A stretch of DNA of 64,000 nucleotides, from positions 62,001-126,000 of the forward strand of contig VXBP01002355.1 in NCBI GenBank assembly GCA_013400115.1. The letters run 5' to 3'. Source of the DNA: Rhinopomastus cyanomelas. Taxonomy: Eukaryota; Chordata; Aves; Bucerotiformes; Rhinopomastidae. Of this stretch, positions 62,795 to 64,000 are shown piece after piece (the stretch's first letter is position 1; the number at the start of each line of letters is the position of its first letter). The notes beneath the pieces are model-generated. The model was not told the origin of the DNA. It worked only from the letters and a program-made list of their open reading frames with translations, and made no database searches. The position numbers were made by a program, and so were the translations under genes.

Positions 62795-64000
62795 CAGGCT
62801 CAAAGTATGGTGGAGATTGGAAGGGACCTCTGTAAATCATCTAATCCAGCCTCCTTGCTAAAGCAGGTTGCAAAGGAATGTGTCCAGGCAAGTTTTTAAT
62901 GTCTGTAGAGAAGGGAATTACACAGCTGCTCTGGGCAGCCTGTGCCAGTGCTCTATCACATTCAAAGTAAAGATTTTCCTTATGTTCAGGTGTAACTTAC
63001 TGTGTTTCAGTTTGTGTCTATTGCACCCTGACCTGGCACTGGGCAGGAAGAGCCTGGCTCCATTCTCCTGATATCCACCCTTTAGAGATTTATGAGCATT
63101 GCTGAGATCCCCTCTCAGCCTTCTCCAGGCTAAACAGACCCAGGTCTCTGAGCCTTTCTTCATATGAGTGATCACCCCGGCCTGTAGTAATCTTTCCATC
63201 TCTTTGTTGTACTCTATCCACTAGTTACTTGTCTCTGTTGAATGAGGGAGACCAGAACTGCACACAGAGCTTCAGATGTGGCCTCACTAGGGCAGAGTAG
63301 TGAGGGAGAAGCAGCTCCTTTGACCTGCTGGCCACACTCTTCTTAATTCACCCTGGGATATTATTTGTCTTGTTGGCCACAAGGACATGTTGCTGGCTAA
63401 TAGTTAACTTGGCCACTAGAAGTTCCAGGTCTTTCTCCACAGAACTGTTTTTCAGCAAGCCAACCCTATTCTGTACGGGTGCTTCCTGGGTGCAGGACTC
63501 TGTATTTGCCATTGTTGAACTTAATTTGTTTCCTCTCTACCTGTCCACTTTTGTGTCATTAGCAAGCTTGCAGGGGGGTACTCTGTCCCTTCTGCAGATC
63601 ATTGATGAATATGTTGATTAAGTCTGGACCCAGTACTGACATCTGGGGAACACCACTGGCTACAAGCCTCTAGTTAGACTCTAAGCTCTGTTATTCAGCC
63701 TGTTCTAAACCCACCTCACTGTCCACTCATCCCATCCACACACTCTAAGCTTCCTTTGAGGATGTTATGGTAGACAGTGAGGTGAGGCTGACTGCCTGAT
63801 AGTTTCCTAGATTCTCCTTGCCCTTTTTGAAGAATGGTTCTTAAGCATCTCTCTTGCTTTTCATGACCTTTTAAAGATGATGGAGAATGACTAGCAATAG
63901 CATCTGCCAGCTTCCCTCAGCACTCATGGGTGCATACCATAGACCCATAGATTTGTGGGTGTCCAACTTGCCTAAATAATCTCTAACCTGATCCTGCTTG
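62795..64000 (-). mobile_element. CR1 LINE, more than 1.2 kb, running off the window
   Basis: On plus it starts AGGCTCAAAGTATGGTGGAG (a mutated end) and continues with ATCTAATCCAGCCTCCTTGC, GGGCAGCCTGTGCCAGTGCT, then reversed ORF2 through GCCACAAGGACATGTTGCTG, GTGTCATTAGCAAGCTTGCA and the RT-coding region up to the right edge. Frames are broken by many substitutions and indels, so the copy is old. It is the longest uninterrupted CR1 in the window and continues past 64000. Confidence 0.9.

Larger units (their letters stand above)
48406..64000 (+). other. WWC2 intron 1 (5' part)
   Basis: I looked for the next WWC2 exon (second WW domain) and did not find it. The interval is AT-rich intronic sequence with CR1 copies, two tRNA-derived SINEs and a single ambiguous base at 58434. 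Small open frames here have no recognisable domain. Confidence 0.7.

Noticed and set aside
48406..62800. WWC2 exon 2 (second WW domain)
   Set aside because: No matching coding segment was seen. The GGATCC after a T-rich TTAG at about 56500 looks like an acceptor, but the translation does not match WWC2.

Overview
The window is nuclear DNA from a bird. The evidence is the large number of CR1 LINE copies with their typical 3' ends, a tRNA-derived SINE with a CR1-like tail, solo LTRs, and gene order matching human 4q35 (DCTD next to WWC2). CR1 density is high even for a bird, and several copies look young, which would suit a CR1-rich lineage such as woodpeckers and allies. That lineage call is inference only.

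Layout. Positions 1-9540 hold the 5' part of DCTD (dCMP deaminase) on the minus strand: three coding exons (9503-9540, 6819-6924, 5327-5462) whose splice phases join into one frame. The first exon lies in a CpG island (about 9330-9780) with a palindromic E2F-type site 29 bp upstream of the ATG. The remaining DCTD exons, including those with the zinc-binding motifs, were not found and presumably lie left of the window. Positions 9.8-47.1 kb are AT-rich intergenic DNA with CR1 copies of several ages, a degraded older LINE (about 24.3-25.3 kb), two solo LTRs whose target-site duplications can be read (11746-12196 and 15102-16325, the second containing a 454-base gap), an ERVL-like LTR remnant near 41.1 kb and a 274-bp non-autonomous hAT transposon (46330-46603). 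A possible exon of an unrecognised minus-strand gene lies at 47185-47362.

Positions 47.7-48.7 kb are a second CpG island, with the first coding exon of WWC2 (48275-48405, plus strand) encoding the first WW domain. The rest of the window is the start of WWC2 intron 1, with no further exon recognised, more CR1 copies, and two opposite-strand copies of the tRNA-Lys-like SINE (54191-54373 and 60894-61085). The second SINE is inserted in a CR1 endonuclease region.

DCTD and WWC2 are transcribed away from each other and are functionally unrelated: one serves dUMP/dTTP supply, the other is a Hippo-pathway scaffold. No operon-like or defence system is present. The most interesting items are the SINE family, the hAT element, the unidentified exon, the overlapping uORF at the WWC2 start and the E2F palindrome at DCTD.
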